34,150 bases of DNA from the IMG/VR virus record IMGVR_UViG_3300030098_002080, positions 1 through 34,150 of that record, one strand, 5' to 3'. This document shows positions 5,795 through 12,006 of the stretch, one piece after another. Both the position numbers and the translations under genes were made by a program. Each line of letters begins with the position of its first letter. The first letter of the stretch is position 1. The notes under the pieces are model-generated. The model saw only the letters and a list, made by a program, of their open reading frames with translations. It was not told the origin of the DNA and ran no database searches. This stretch comes from a virus.

Positions 5795-6409
5795 ATGGCT
5801 ATCTATTTTTTTTTCAATGAAGTTGAGCAGATTGTAAAGATTGGCTACACCGAGCAAAGACTCAAGGACCGCGTTAGCCAGCTACGCACTGCCGCGCCCA
5901 ATTGTCGTCCTCTGGGTAACCCAATACCAGGTAGCCGCGAAACCGAAAAGCAATTGCACCAACGATTTGCCAAGTACCGCATCAACCGTGAATGGTTCCG
6001 TTATACAGGTGAGTTAAAGACATACATTGCGCATGTGCTAAATCAGTCACGTGACGCTGAACCGGAGTGGTTCAAGGCCATCATTGAAAACCATCACAAA
6101 GCCGTCAATCACGGCAATCCTGAAATGAGTACCTTTTCAATGATTGACGCGCTCAACCAGCACCGCGAAAGCGATGTACTCAACAACTGGGAACAAAACT
6201 TTGTAGCGGATATATATGATCGTTTTTTTCTGCCATTTGCTAGCGAGAACAACGATCTTTTACGGCCCGTTAGTGGGCCATCATTGAAGCAGTTAGACCG
6301 GCTGTGGACTATTTACATGGAGCGACTGAATGCCACTATCACTAGCAGAAAAGTACAGCCCGCCCGAGAGCGTGGAGACACCTCAAACCTTTTACAAGAA
6401 ACCGGCTGA
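5795..6409 (+). CDS. GIY-YIG superfamily protein, T5orf172 type
   Basis: The 204-residue product begins with a T5orf172/Mug113-type GIY-YIG domain (about residues 1-85). It has an initial IYFFFN strand, VKIGYTEQRLKDRVSQL, then a conserved Glu in ETEKQLHQRF and REWFRY. These match the family's usual order of motifs: an early aromatic strand, KIGxT, an Arg on the helix, ExxLH and EWF. The family is related to nucleases and is widespread in phages, often of unknown role. Residues 85-204 are helical with no recognised domain. AGGA lies just ahead of the ATG. The 3' end overlaps the next gene by 80 bases in another frame. Confidence 0.7.
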   Translation: MAIYFFFNEVEQIVKIGYTEQRLKDRVSQLRTAAPNCRPLGNPIPGSRETEKQLHQRFAKYRINREWFRYTGELKTYIAHVLNQSRDAEPEWFKAIIENHHKAVNHGNPEMSTFSMIDALNQHRESDVLNNWEQNFVADIYDRFFLPFASENNDLLRPVSGPSLKQLDRLWTIYMERLNATITSRKVQPARERGDTSNLLQETG

Positions 6410-6992
6410 CGAAGAGCAGCCAGCGCCAGGTATAACTTTTACAGTTGACCCTCCTAGCAATGACGTTGTTGCTGATAAGGTGGTGGAGGGCATACACAAG
6501 CGGATGCGTGATGAGGGCAGGCCTATCGCCAACATGGCTTTGCTGTGCCAATATGAGCCCGCCGCAGTCAAAGATGAGGCAAAAAAGCTGACGCGTGCTT
6601 TTGATAATTGCAAGGATTTGCATATTTTCCTTTTAACCCACGGCTACCTTGAAAACTTTAAAGAAGATGCTGCGAAAAACCTGCCGATTTACGAGCTGCG
6701 CCATAAGTATCAAACGACCTACAGCATCATGTATTCACTAGCGCAGACACTTGATTGTAAATTTTCCGTTTGCAAATCCAAGTACGAATACCGTTTTAAA
6801 TTGCGTGAACAATATGGTGTGAAGTGTGTCAACAGCGAACCGCAAAATGCAATGCAGTCTAGCGAAATTGAGTCACGGCTGGAGCTTATAGAGTCACGGC
6901 TGGAGCTTATAGAGTCGCAGCTTCGAGTTAAAAACAATTTACTGATCAGCATTTGGAAAGAAGTCAGTACAGCCAACGACTTTGAGGAGTAA
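6330..6992 (+). CDS. Early hypothetical protein with C-terminal coiled coil
   Basis: The 220-residue product starts at ATG 6330, seven bases after GGAG, inside the end of the previous gene. Residues 1-40 are Pro-rich and probably disordered. Residues 45-160 are mixed helical with three Cys and no motif that I recognise. Residues 175-200 are a coiled coil built by a duplicated seven-residue unit, ESRLELI (bases 6870-6911). It may be an oligomerising partner of the replication genes that follow. The overlap with the T5orf172 gene supports cotranslation. The next in-frame ATG, near 6505, would drop the Pro-rich part. Confidence 0.6.
   Translation: MPLSLAEKYSPPESVETPQTFYKKPADEEQPAPGITFTVDPPSNDVVADKVVEGIHKRMRDEGRPIANMALLCQYEPAAVKDEAKKLTRAFDNCKDLHIFLLTHGYLENFKEDAAKNLPIYELRHKYQTTYSIMYSLAQTLDCKFSVCKSKYEYRFKLREQYGVKCVNSEPQNAMQSSEIESRLELIESRLELIESQLRVKNNLLISIWKEVSTANDFEE
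6870..6923 (+). repeat. 21-base tandem repeat coding for a coiled-coil heptad
   Basis: The unit at 6870-6890 is repeated exactly at 6891-6911, and a degenerate partial third copy follows to 6923. Each unit encodes seven residues, one heptad, so changes in copy number lengthen the coiled coil without breaking the frame. Confidence 0.85.
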
Positions 6993-6996
6993 GCAC

Positions 6997-7791
6997 ATGA
7001 GCAACCTAACGGACTGGGGCTTGCCCGATGATTATGTAAATCCCAACAAGATTGGTCCTTTCTTCAAACTTGATCCGGCCAACAAATTAGGAGTTCGTTT
7101 GCGGGTACTTGGCTCTTTTAAAGACCCAAGATTGGCAGTTCGTGGCTTTGAAGGTTGGTACTTCACCACAGATCATGTAACCGGCCAGGAAGTCAAAAGA
7201 CCGCACCGTGTACCCATGTCAAACAAAAATGAGTTGATTCGCGCAGGTCGTGAAGAAATCAAGCACTTCTGGGCGCTAGCAATCTACAACTACGCAATGG
7301 ATTGTGTGCAGTGCTGGCAGATTAACCAGTCTACCATTCAAACCAGGATCGAAGACTTGGTGCAGATACATGGTGCGCCTAGCACTTATGACTTGCAGGC
7401 CATCCGCACTGGCACTACCAAAACTGACACAAAGTACATCATTGAAAAAGTAGAACCGAAAGGCGATGAGCATTTGGCAGTAAATGCTTTAGAAGAGTCA
7501 ACAATTGACCTGAGACAGCTTTTTGTTGGCGGTGACATCATGACACCCCTTGAAGAACGAGCCAGTGACGGCGATTCTGAGCATCTTGAGCGTAGTGACC
7601 TGAAGCCTATCGAAAAGCTCCGTCTGGTCCGCAATCAAATTGAAGCGGCTCAGTCATTTGAGCAGCTCGACGAAGCGCTGATGTTAAAAGACACCTACGT
7701 CGAGCGCGGTGACATCTCCAAGGCCGAACAGATGACGCTCAAGAGTATTGAAGCCAAGGTCAAGGAGCGCCTGTCTGACGAAGTGGCTTAG
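6997..7791 (+). CDS. Probable phage single-stranded DNA-binding protein
   Basis: The ATG at 6997 has GAGGAG at 6984-6989 and gives 264 residues; a TTG at 6982 in the same frame lies ahead of that site and is not used. Residues 10-145 resemble phage ssDNA-binding proteins of the gp32/gp2.5-like kind. Visible are a basic early stretch (KRPHRVPM), then KHFWALAIYNY, a strand-helix IQTRIEDLV and a pattern YDLQAIRTGTTKTDTKYI. The C-terminal half is acidic and helical, as in proteins whose tail recruits partners. It precedes the initiator gene by three bases, which fits a replication operon. The family call is from memory of pattern, not from an alignment. Confidence 0.6.
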   Translation: MSNLTDWGLPDDYVNPNKIGPFFKLDPANKLGVRLRVLGSFKDPRLAVRGFEGWYFTTDHVTGQEVKRPHRVPMSNKNELIRAGREEIKHFWALAIYNYAMDCVQCWQINQSTIQTRIEDLVQIHGAPSTYDLQAIRTGTTKTDTKYIIEKVEPKGDEHLAVNALEESTIDLRQLFVGGDIMTPLEERASDGDSEHLERSDLKPIEKLRLVRNQIEAAQSFEQLDEALMLKDTYVERGDISKAEQMTLKSIEAKVKERLSDEVA

Positions 7792-7793
7792 TC

Positions 7794-8720
7794 ATGAACA
7801 ACTACACCAAGGTCAGTAACCAGGTGCTGGAAGACGCAACGCTTTCCTTGAAAGCCAAAGGGCTCTTTGCCTATCTTGTCAAGCTACCCAAAGGCTGGAA
7901 GATCCGCATTGGCGAAATAGCAAAACACCATCGGGATGGCTATGACAGTGTACACAGTGCATTGAATGAATTGCTGGCTGCTGGTTACTTGCAGCGCTTT
8001 GGTCGTAGTCGTGACAAAGGTCAGGTCGGTGACTGGCAATACCACATAAATACTGGGTTGCAACCTGACAGGGAAAAACCTGTTCAGGAAAATCCGCATC
8101 AGGTTCAGCCTGACAGGGAAAATCCAGTTCAGGTTAATTTGCCGCAAGCCCAGATAGAATCAACAATTGAGCCTGACAGGGAAAATCCAGTTCAGGTTTC
8201 ACCTGACAGGGGAAAACCTGACCAGGGAAAACCTGACCAGGAAAATCCCGATGTATATATAAAAGACTTAGAAAGAAAAGACTTAATAAAAGAAAAAGTA
8301 AAAAAAGAAAAATTAGAAAAAGGGAAAGTCGCAGATGGATTACCTGATTGGGTACCCAAACAAGACTGGTACGATTTTGTAAAACAACGCAAAGCCATGC
8401 GGAACGCACCTTGGACACCAGGTTCAGCTTCTAGAAATTTAGGAGTGCTGAAATCTATTGCTGCAGAGTATGGGGTAGAACACGCAATATTTTGCCTGAA
8501 TGAAACCATACGGCAGTCTTGGCGTGGCATACCGAGGATAGAACCTAAATCAGCAACACAACGCTTCCAGAGTGCTGATGAAAAGAGCCAAGCCGTTTTA
8601 GACAATTTCTTGAAGGAGGACACCAATGGCAAGCAGGGAAACCATAGCCCGCTCACTGAAGAGCTGGGCAGCAAACACTGGGCGGACGATTACCAGCGAC
8701 CAAGCCGCAGAGTGGTTTGA
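7794..8720 (+). CDS. Replication initiator, lambda O-like, winged-helix
   Basis: The 308-residue product has an N-terminal winged-helix domain (about 1-85) with LSLKAKGLFAYLVKLPKGW and IGEIAKHHRDGYDSVHSALN, as in phage replisome organisers. A middle segment (90-155) repeats PDRENPVQ-type units, encoded by the iterons of the likely origin. A Lys/Glu-rich linker and a C-terminal domain follow (about 180-250; WYDFVKQRKAMRNAPWTPGS, then RQSWRGI), which is shared by such proteins and probably contacts the loader. As with lambda O, initiator and origin occupy the same DNA. The 3' end overlaps the helicase-loader gene by 95 bases. It should open the origin and recruit the host helicase through the next product. 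Confidence 0.75.
   Translation: MNNYTKVSNQVLEDATLSLKAKGLFAYLVKLPKGWKIRIGEIAKHHRDGYDSVHSALNELLAAGYLQRFGRSRDKGQVGDWQYHINTGLQPDREKPVQENPHQVQPDRENPVQVNLPQAQIESTIEPDRENPVQVSPDRGKPDQGKPDQENPDVYIKDLERKDLIKEKVKKEKLEKGKVADGLPDWVPKQDWYDFVKQRKAMRNAPWTPGSASRNLGVLKSIAAEYGVEHAIFCLNETIRQSWRGIPRIEPKSATQRFQSADEKSQAVLDNFLKEDTNGKQGNHSPLTEELGSKHWADDYQRPSRRVV
8064..8330. other. ori: Probable replication origin: iterons plus AT-rich stretch
   Basis: Seven small dyads CCTG-N1/2-CAGG (or CCAG variants) occur in 178 bases: CCTGACAGG at 8064, 8109, 8172 and 8202, CCTGTTCAGG at 8079 and CCTGACCAGG at 8217 and 8232. Each is followed by a GGAAAA-like run, and the last three are exactly 15 bases apart. Immediately downstream, 8251-8322 is very AT-rich and almost all purine on the plus strand. 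Iterons next to an AT-rich unwinding region inside the initiator gene is the plan of lambda ori. No binding data are available. Confidence 0.7.
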
Positions 8721-9012
8721 AGCCTTCCAGACTGTCAGTGACGAAGACTTTGAGCGGGCGCAACGCCAGTTACTTTACAGCACAGAAGACCGCTATCTGC
8801 CCACACAAGGGCAAATCTGGAAAGTGTTGCGAACACAGCCCGCCGCAACGTCACCAGCAGCACAGAAGCTGGACAAGGAGAAAGTCACCACACTTGGGCG
8901 CAAGTACCTGCCCAAGTTGATTGAGCTGGCAAGACGCAACGGACAAAATGGAATCAGCAACCTACGTCTTTCAAGTTCCCCCACAGACTGCGCCGCGCAT
9001 GACGCGCCGTGA
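8626..9012 (+). CDS. Helicase-loader-like replication protein
   Basis: The 128-residue product has a strong ribosome binding site (AAGGAGG) just before the ATG and lies directly after the initiator, like lambda P after O. Residues 20-70 (DQAAEWFEAFQTVSDEDFE, then LLYSTEDRYLPTQGQIWKVL) match the helical N-terminal pattern of G39P-type helicase loaders: a short helix bundle ending in a Pro-x2-x-(E/Q)-I motif. The C-terminal third is Ala/Arg-rich and probably unstructured. It would deliver host DnaB to the origin. It overlaps both neighbours in other frames. The loader role is inference from position and a short pattern. Confidence 0.6.
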   Translation: MASRETIARSLKSWAANTGRTITSDQAAEWFEAFQTVSDEDFERAQRQLLYSTEDRYLPTQGQIWKVLRTQPAATSPAAQKLDKEKVTTLGRKYLPKLIELARRNGQNGISNLRLSSSPTDCAAHDAP

Positions 9013-9358
9013 CCGTTGGAAGAAGCGCCCTTGTGTGGTTCGTTACTTCGAATACCGTGACCAACTCCGCGCAAAAGCCATAGAGTATGGCATTACGCTC
9101 CCGAATAACTTCACCGTCACGTTCTACATGGCTATGCCAAAGTCTTGGAGCAAAAAGAAGAAAGCCGCGCATGTCGGCAAGCCTTGCCAGTCCAAACCTG
9201 ACCTAGACAACGTGCTGAAGGGCTTTATGGATGCGCTGCGGACTAACGACGCTAGCGTTTACGCCGTGAGCGCTTCGAAGTTTTGGAGCGAGCAGCCTGG
9301 CGTCGTGCTAAGCGTTCGCGTGCCCGCTCCCGTTTGGCCGCCAAACTGGGCGGTATGA
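8948..9358 (+). CDS. rusA: RusA-family Holliday junction resolvase
   Basis: From ATG 8948 the product is 136 residues, the usual RusA size. The motif KPDLDNVLKGFMDAL at about residues 89-103 carries the two acidic residues that bind magnesium in RusA. A further Asp follows in TNDASVY, and an early strand TVTFYMAMP precedes a Lys-rich turn, all as in the family. The enzyme cuts four-way DNA junctions and would resolve recombination or replication intermediates before packaging. A TTG at 8921 in the same frame would add nine residues but has no better binding site. The last 107 bases overlap an opposing gene. Confidence 0.9.
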   Translation: MESATYVFQVPPQTAPRMTRRDRWKKRPCVVRYFEYRDQLRAKAIEYGITLPNNFTVTFYMAMPKSWSKKKKAAHVGKPCQSKPDLDNVLKGFMDALRTNDASVYAVSASKFWSEQPGVVLSVRVPAPVWPPNWAV

Positions 9359-9569
9359 GCATCTCTTGAAGGATCGACACGGGCGCATCAGGTGGTAGGC
9401 TGTGGATGGAGTACAAGAGCGCTACCTGGTGCAGCGTTCTGTCTGCTACTTCCAGGTGCGAACACTCTTGCAGGCTAATGTGAGTTTCTGAAACGCTTAA
9501 AAGTTCCGCCAGTTCTTTTTGCGTCAATTGCATGGCTGTTCGCCAGGCGCGCATCATATCGGCGCGCAT
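9252..9569 (-). CDS. Minus-strand XRE-type HTH regulator
   Basis: From ATG 9569 the product is 105 residues. An XRE/Cro HTH is clear at about residues 6-60: RAWRTAMQLTQKELAELL, then VSETHISLQECSH. The tail from about residue 78 is very rich in Arg, Lys and Ala and lies antisense to the end of rusA, so that composition partly follows from the overlap. The frame is open to a TTG at 9647; none of the starts (9647, 9569, 9557) has a visible ribosome binding site. It is the only minus-strand gene outside the lysogeny module. Placed between early and late genes it may repress or time late transcription. Confidence 0.6.
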   Translation of the reverse strand: MRADMMRAWRTAMQLTQKELAELLSVSETHISLQECSHLEVADRTLHQVALLYSIHSLPPDAPVSILQEMLIPPSLAAKRERARERLARRQAARSKTSKRSRRKR

Positions 9570-9647
9570 TGCAGTATTTAATGCTGTTTGTGGCGGAAGG
9601 CCAGCCAAGGCAGGTAATTGGTGGTAAAGTGGTGATTTTGCACCCAA

Positions 9648-10008
9648 AGAAAATGGGCAAAAGGACCGCGCCCATCGCTGTGAAGTGGCAGGTTTCGCGT
9701 ATCGATTACGACTTTTCTGCGATTATTTTGCATTTTCGTAGCAGTGTATGGCCGCTAGCCCAGTAGATATGCGGCTTTGACTGTGGTAACACGCCTGATT
9801 GCTAATCCGTTGGTCTGGTGTCGGTTGTCCTACTTGCCCTGACTTTGCGATGCCGGGGGCACAAAACGCGCGTCGATGGTTAGTAGGTCTATCCCCTCCC
9901 CCAAACGGGCCGATTTTGGAAGTCGCCATTTCAACCGCGCTTACTGAGTTCGCTCGCGCCTTGTTTTCTTTTCGTGGGCGTGTTTGGTTTTGTTTATGGA
10001 GTTACCAT
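9648..10008. other. Gene-poor boundary between early and late blocks
   Basis: I find no convincing gene in this stretch. A 65-codon plus-strand frame (9569-9766) overlaps the HTH gene and lacks a binding site. From 9960 to 10000 the plus strand is very T-rich (runs of TTTT separated by G). This is the natural place for the promoters of the regulator and of the late operon, but no good -35/-10 pair stands out, so late transcription may need an activator. GTGGTAACAC near 9785 can form a small hairpin. Confidence 0.4.
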
Positions 10009-10524
10009 ATGCCTAGACGAAGTGCAAGCAGCGCGCAGCCTACGACAATCCAGCCGATAGGCCAGAGCAAGATCAACGGCGATTTTATGCGCATCGCGAT
10101 GTCGAATGCGACGATTGCGGAAAAGGCCGCAATGATTGGCTGCCACAAGAACACGTACGACAAGGAGCGCAAGGCTAGGGCGGACCAGATCGCGTTACAG
10201 ACGCGGATTGAGTTAGACGAGAGCGTCCACCACGCGATGAGTACGCTGGTGGAGCTGTTGGATTGTGATGACCCGAATGCGCGCTACAAAGCCGCGAAGG
10301 ACATCTTGGACAGGGCTGGGTTCAAGCCGACAGACAAGCTAGAAGTGACGGCGGAAGTGAAGCGCACACCCAAGGAAATTGAAGCAGAGATCCGGCAGCG
10401 GATGGGTGATGAGATCGCGAGCCGGTTGTTGGGCGTAGACTTAAAGCCAGCGGCACCACCAGCGGATTTACCAGCAAAGGTAGTCGAAGCCGAAGATGCG
10501 GACTGGGAGAAAGTCGATGGCTGA
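10009..10524 (+). CDS. terS: Probable terminase small subunit
   Basis: The ATG at 10009 has GGAG at 9998-10001 and gives 171 residues; upstream starts of the same frame lack a binding site. Residues 15-55 form a HTH-like unit (KINGDFMRIAMSNATIAEK, then GCHKNTYDKERKARAD). The stretch DPNARYKAAKDILDRAGF at about residues 88-105 is typical of small terminase or related HTH proteins in tailed phages. The C terminus is acidic. It is the first gene of the late block and lies about 1.5 kb before the large subunit. It should recognise the packaging site and regulate the motor. The family is assigned by pattern and place. Confidence 0.65.
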   Translation: MPRRSASSAQPTTIQPIGQSKINGDFMRIAMSNATIAEKAAMIGCHKNTYDKERKARADQIALQTRIELDESVHHAMSTLVELLDCDDPNARYKAAKDILDRAGFKPTDKLEVTAEVKRTPKEIEAEIRQRMGDEIASRLLGVDLKPAAPPADLPAKVVEAEDADWEKVDG

Positions 10525-10771
10525 GTATCGCGGCAAGAAGGTGACTTTGAACAAGCCACGGCGCACACCTGGGAAGCCGAAGAAGTTTGAAGTCTTTGTC
10601 AAGAACGATGCGGGCCGCGTGGTACGGGTAGCCTTTGGCGATCAAAAGATGTCGATCAAGAAAGACCAGCCGGCGCGCAAGAAGAGCTACTGCGCTAGGT
10701 CAGCCGGTATCAAGGGCAAGAACGACCGGACCAGTGCAAACTACTGGTCAAGACGCATGTGGGGATGTTAA
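10517..10771 (+). CDS. Small basic conserved phage protein
   Basis: The ATG at 10517 has GGGAG seven to eleven bases upstream and gives 84 residues; an ATG at 10496 lies ahead of that site. The protein is rich in Lys and Arg. It contains KKFEVFVKNDAGRVVRVAFG, a likely beta-hairpin pair, and a conserved-looking tail, RSAGIKGKNDRTSANYWSRR. I recall this type from marine podoviruses and pelagiphages, always of unknown function and close to the terminase genes. It overlaps the end of the terminase small subunit by eight bases. Confidence 0.7.
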   Translation: MAEYRGKKVTLNKPRRTPGKPKKFEVFVKNDAGRVVRVAFGDQKMSIKKDQPARKKSYCARSAGIKGKNDRTSANYWSRRMWGC

Positions 10772-10970
10772 TAGATTTGGAAGTGTCACAGCGAGTAGGT
10801 TTGACGGGTAAAATTTCTGAGATAATGCCCAGTAGCGATCTATTGGGTCCGTCACAGCATCAAGCTGCCAAACGCCACGCAGGCCATCGGAGCTTACTAT
10901 GCCAAAGCGATATGTCGGTGAAAAGGACGGCCGACAAGCTGCACTTCCAACCCTTTGTGGGGCTTGAGTG
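10772..10970. other. Stretch without a convincing gene
   Basis: One plus frame is open (GTG 10759 to 10971) but has no binding site and an unremarkable composition. A different frame gives a short protein-like run (KLPNATQAIGAYYAKAICR) that ends at a stop at 10920-10922 and has no start, perhaps the remnant of a decayed gene. TTGACG at 10801 is a good -35, but the nearest -10-like GATAAT is only 14 bases away. Confidence 0.35.
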
Positions 10971-11201
10971 ATGAATGTGAACTTAAGCCCGTTGGAGATT
11001 GATTTTTTGTTGCGGGAGTTGCAGGCGAATCAGGGCATGATTGCGCCGAGTGCAAGCATACCAGCGTATTACCGCCACAGCATTCAGGAGACTTTACGCG
11101 AAGCGCTGATCTTGAACCGCAAGCAGCGCATTGAGTTGCAGGATCAGAAGGTCAAGGCGTTAATGGAAGAAGAAGCCAAACAGAACCAGGGGCTACGATG
11201 A
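10971..11201 (+). CDS. Small helical protein
   Basis: The product from ATG 10971 is 76 residues; a GTG directly upstream is possible. It is predicted mainly helical, with a central segment rich in Ala, Pro and Tyr (IAPSASIPAYYRHSIQE) between two amphipathic helices and a charged Glu/Lys/Gln end. I recognise no family. Its TGA overlaps the ATG of the next gene, so it is part of the coupled chain of small genes that leads to the terminase large subunit. Confidence 0.6.
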   Translation: MNVNLSPLEIDFLLRELQANQGMIAPSASIPAYYRHSIQETLREALILNRKQRIELQDQKVKALMEEEAKQNQGLR

Positions 11202-11368
11202 GCGAAAACAAGCCGAACAACCCAGCTTTGTGGAGTCGCGCTAAAGCAGCGGCAAAGCGAAAATTTGACGTATACCCATCAGCGTACGCCAATGCCTGGG
11301 CTGTGCGCAAGTATCGCGCCATGGGCGGCACCTGGTCTAAAAAAGCCAAGAGTAAAAAAGGCAAGTAA
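11198..11368 (+). CDS. 56-residue conserved basic phage protein
   Basis: The ATG overlaps the preceding stop (ATGA), and the stop overlaps the next start (TAATG). The product contains WSRAKAAAKRKFDVYPSAYA, then NAWAVRKYRAMGGTW and a Lys-rich tail. This pattern (WSRAK, FDVYPSAYAN, W, Y, GG.W) is a conserved small domain of unknown function known in marine phages and some bacteria. I recall it as a DUF but cannot confirm the number. It is too short for many gene callers, yet the motif makes it a real gene. Confidence 0.8.
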   Translation: MSENKPNNPALWSRAKAAAKRKFDVYPSAYANAWAVRKYRAMGGTWSKKAKSKKGK

Positions 11369-11631
11369 TGGCAAAAGGTGGCCTTGATACTTGGTTCAAA
11401 CAGAAGTGGGTAGACATCAGCCGCAAGCGTAAGGACGGGTCACACCCGCCTTGTGGGCGTAAAAAGGCGAGCAAGTCAAGCAAGGGTTATCCGAAGTGTG
11501 TTCCAGCAGCAAAGGCGGCAAAGATGACGGCTTCAGAGAAGGCGTCTGCAGTACGTCGTAAGCGTGCGAAGGCGCAGGGGGTCGGTGGCAAGCCGACGAA
11601 TGTTTCAACCAAAACTAAAAAAAGGAGCTAG
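11368..11631 (+). CDS. 87-residue conserved Lys-rich phage protein
   Basis: The product carries GGLDTWFKQKWVDISRKRKD, then HPPCGRKKASKSSKGYPKCV, then SEKASAVRRKRA. This arrangement of a WF..KWVDI start, two Cys about 20 residues apart and a basic tail is a conserved domain of unknown function in tailed phages. The two Cys are conserved within that family as I remember it. It starts inside the previous stop (TAATG). A structural or DNA-binding role is possible given the charge, but nothing shows which. Confidence 0.75.
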   Translation: MAKGGLDTWFKQKWVDISRKRKDGSHPPCGRKKASKSSKGYPKCVPAAKAAKMTASEKASAVRRKRAKAQGVGGKPTNVSTKTKKRS

Positions 11632-11633
11632 CC

Positions 11634-11696
11634 ATGCCAATGGGCGTTGGATACGGAAACACCAAGAAGAAGAAAAAGAAACCAAAAAGGTACTGA
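11634..11696 (+). CDS. 20-residue Lys-rich micro-protein
   Basis: AAAGGAG lies seven bases ahead of the ATG at 11634, one of the best ribosome binding sites in the region. The frame encodes a short Gly-rich start (MPMGVGYGN) and a tail with nine Lys or Arg among the last twelve residues. It ends in TGATG, overlapping the next start. Very small MP-G-G-Lys-rich proteins of this form are known in marine podoviruses. The site and overlap support translation, but function is unknown. Confidence 0.6.
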   Translation: MPMGVGYGNTKKKKKKPKRY

Positions 11697-11875
11697 TGAA
11701 AGGAGTCAAACACTACTTACGCAGTGGCGAAGTCTACAGCGGGCCGACCCATAAGATGAAGGATGGGAAGCTCCACACGGGTGCGAAGCACACTTCATCC
11801 AGCAAGCCGCTCTTTCACATGCGCGACTTGAGTGAAACGGCAAAGAAGCGGGCTAAATCAAAACGGGGAAAATGA
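11696..11875 (+). CDS. 59-residue conserved small phage protein
   Basis: The true start is ATG 11696, overlapping the TGA of the micro-gene. A longer frame back to 11564 only runs through the neighbours. The product contains MKGVKHYLRSGEVYSGPTHK, then GKLHTGAKHTSSSKPLFH and DLSETAKKRAK. This repeated His-rich pattern (KHY, THKM, LHTG, KHT) is a conserved small protein of cyanophages and pelagiphages with no assigned function. It is strongly basic like its neighbours. Confidence 0.75.
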   Translation: MKGVKHYLRSGEVYSGPTHKMKDGKLHTGAKHTSSSKPLFHMRDLSETAKKRAKSKRGK

Positions 11876-12006
11876 TGCCAGGACTTGCGAAGAAGAAGAA
11901 GCTGACACCACGGCAGAAAAAGTTGGCAGCGATGACGCCACCGAGGAACAAGATCACGCGGGGTGATGTGATCACAGCGGCGAAGAAAAAGGCGAAGAAG
12001 AAGTGA
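11875..12006 (+). CDS. 43-residue Lys-rich small protein
   Basis: The start is one of two adjacent ATGs (11872 or 11875), overlapping the previous TGA. The product reads MPGLAKKKKLTPRQKKLAAM, then PPRNKITRGDV, with a Lys-rich tail. The central LTPRQKKLAAM-PPRNKIT pattern is one I know from other small phage genes beside terminase, function unknown. It ends in GTGA, overlapping the GTG start of the terminase large subunit, which supports coupled expression. Confidence 0.65.
   Translation: MPGLAKKKKLTPRQKKLAAMTPPRNKITRGDVITAAKKKAKKK

Noticed and set aside
6870-6923. Considered as the start of a CRISPR-like or diversity-generating repeat.
   Set aside because: Units are contiguous with no spacers and encode heptads; no reverse transcriptase or cas gene is in the window.
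8192-8674. Long minus-strand frames (94 and 160 codons) opposite the initiator gene.
   Set aside because: They are created by the repeats and purine run of the plus-strand gene, giving Leu/Phe/Ser-rich low-complexity translations with no motif.
9569-9766. 65-codon plus-strand frame at the early-late boundary.
   Set aside because: It overlaps the HTH regulator on the other strand, has no ribosome binding site and no recognisable feature.
9745-9860. tRNA-like sequence: TAGCCCAGTAGATATGC resembles a D arm and ATTGCTAATCC an anticodon arm.
   Set aside because: The anticodon stem has two mismatches, the spacing between the two arms is too long, no T loop of GTTCGA type follows, and no acceptor stem can be formed.
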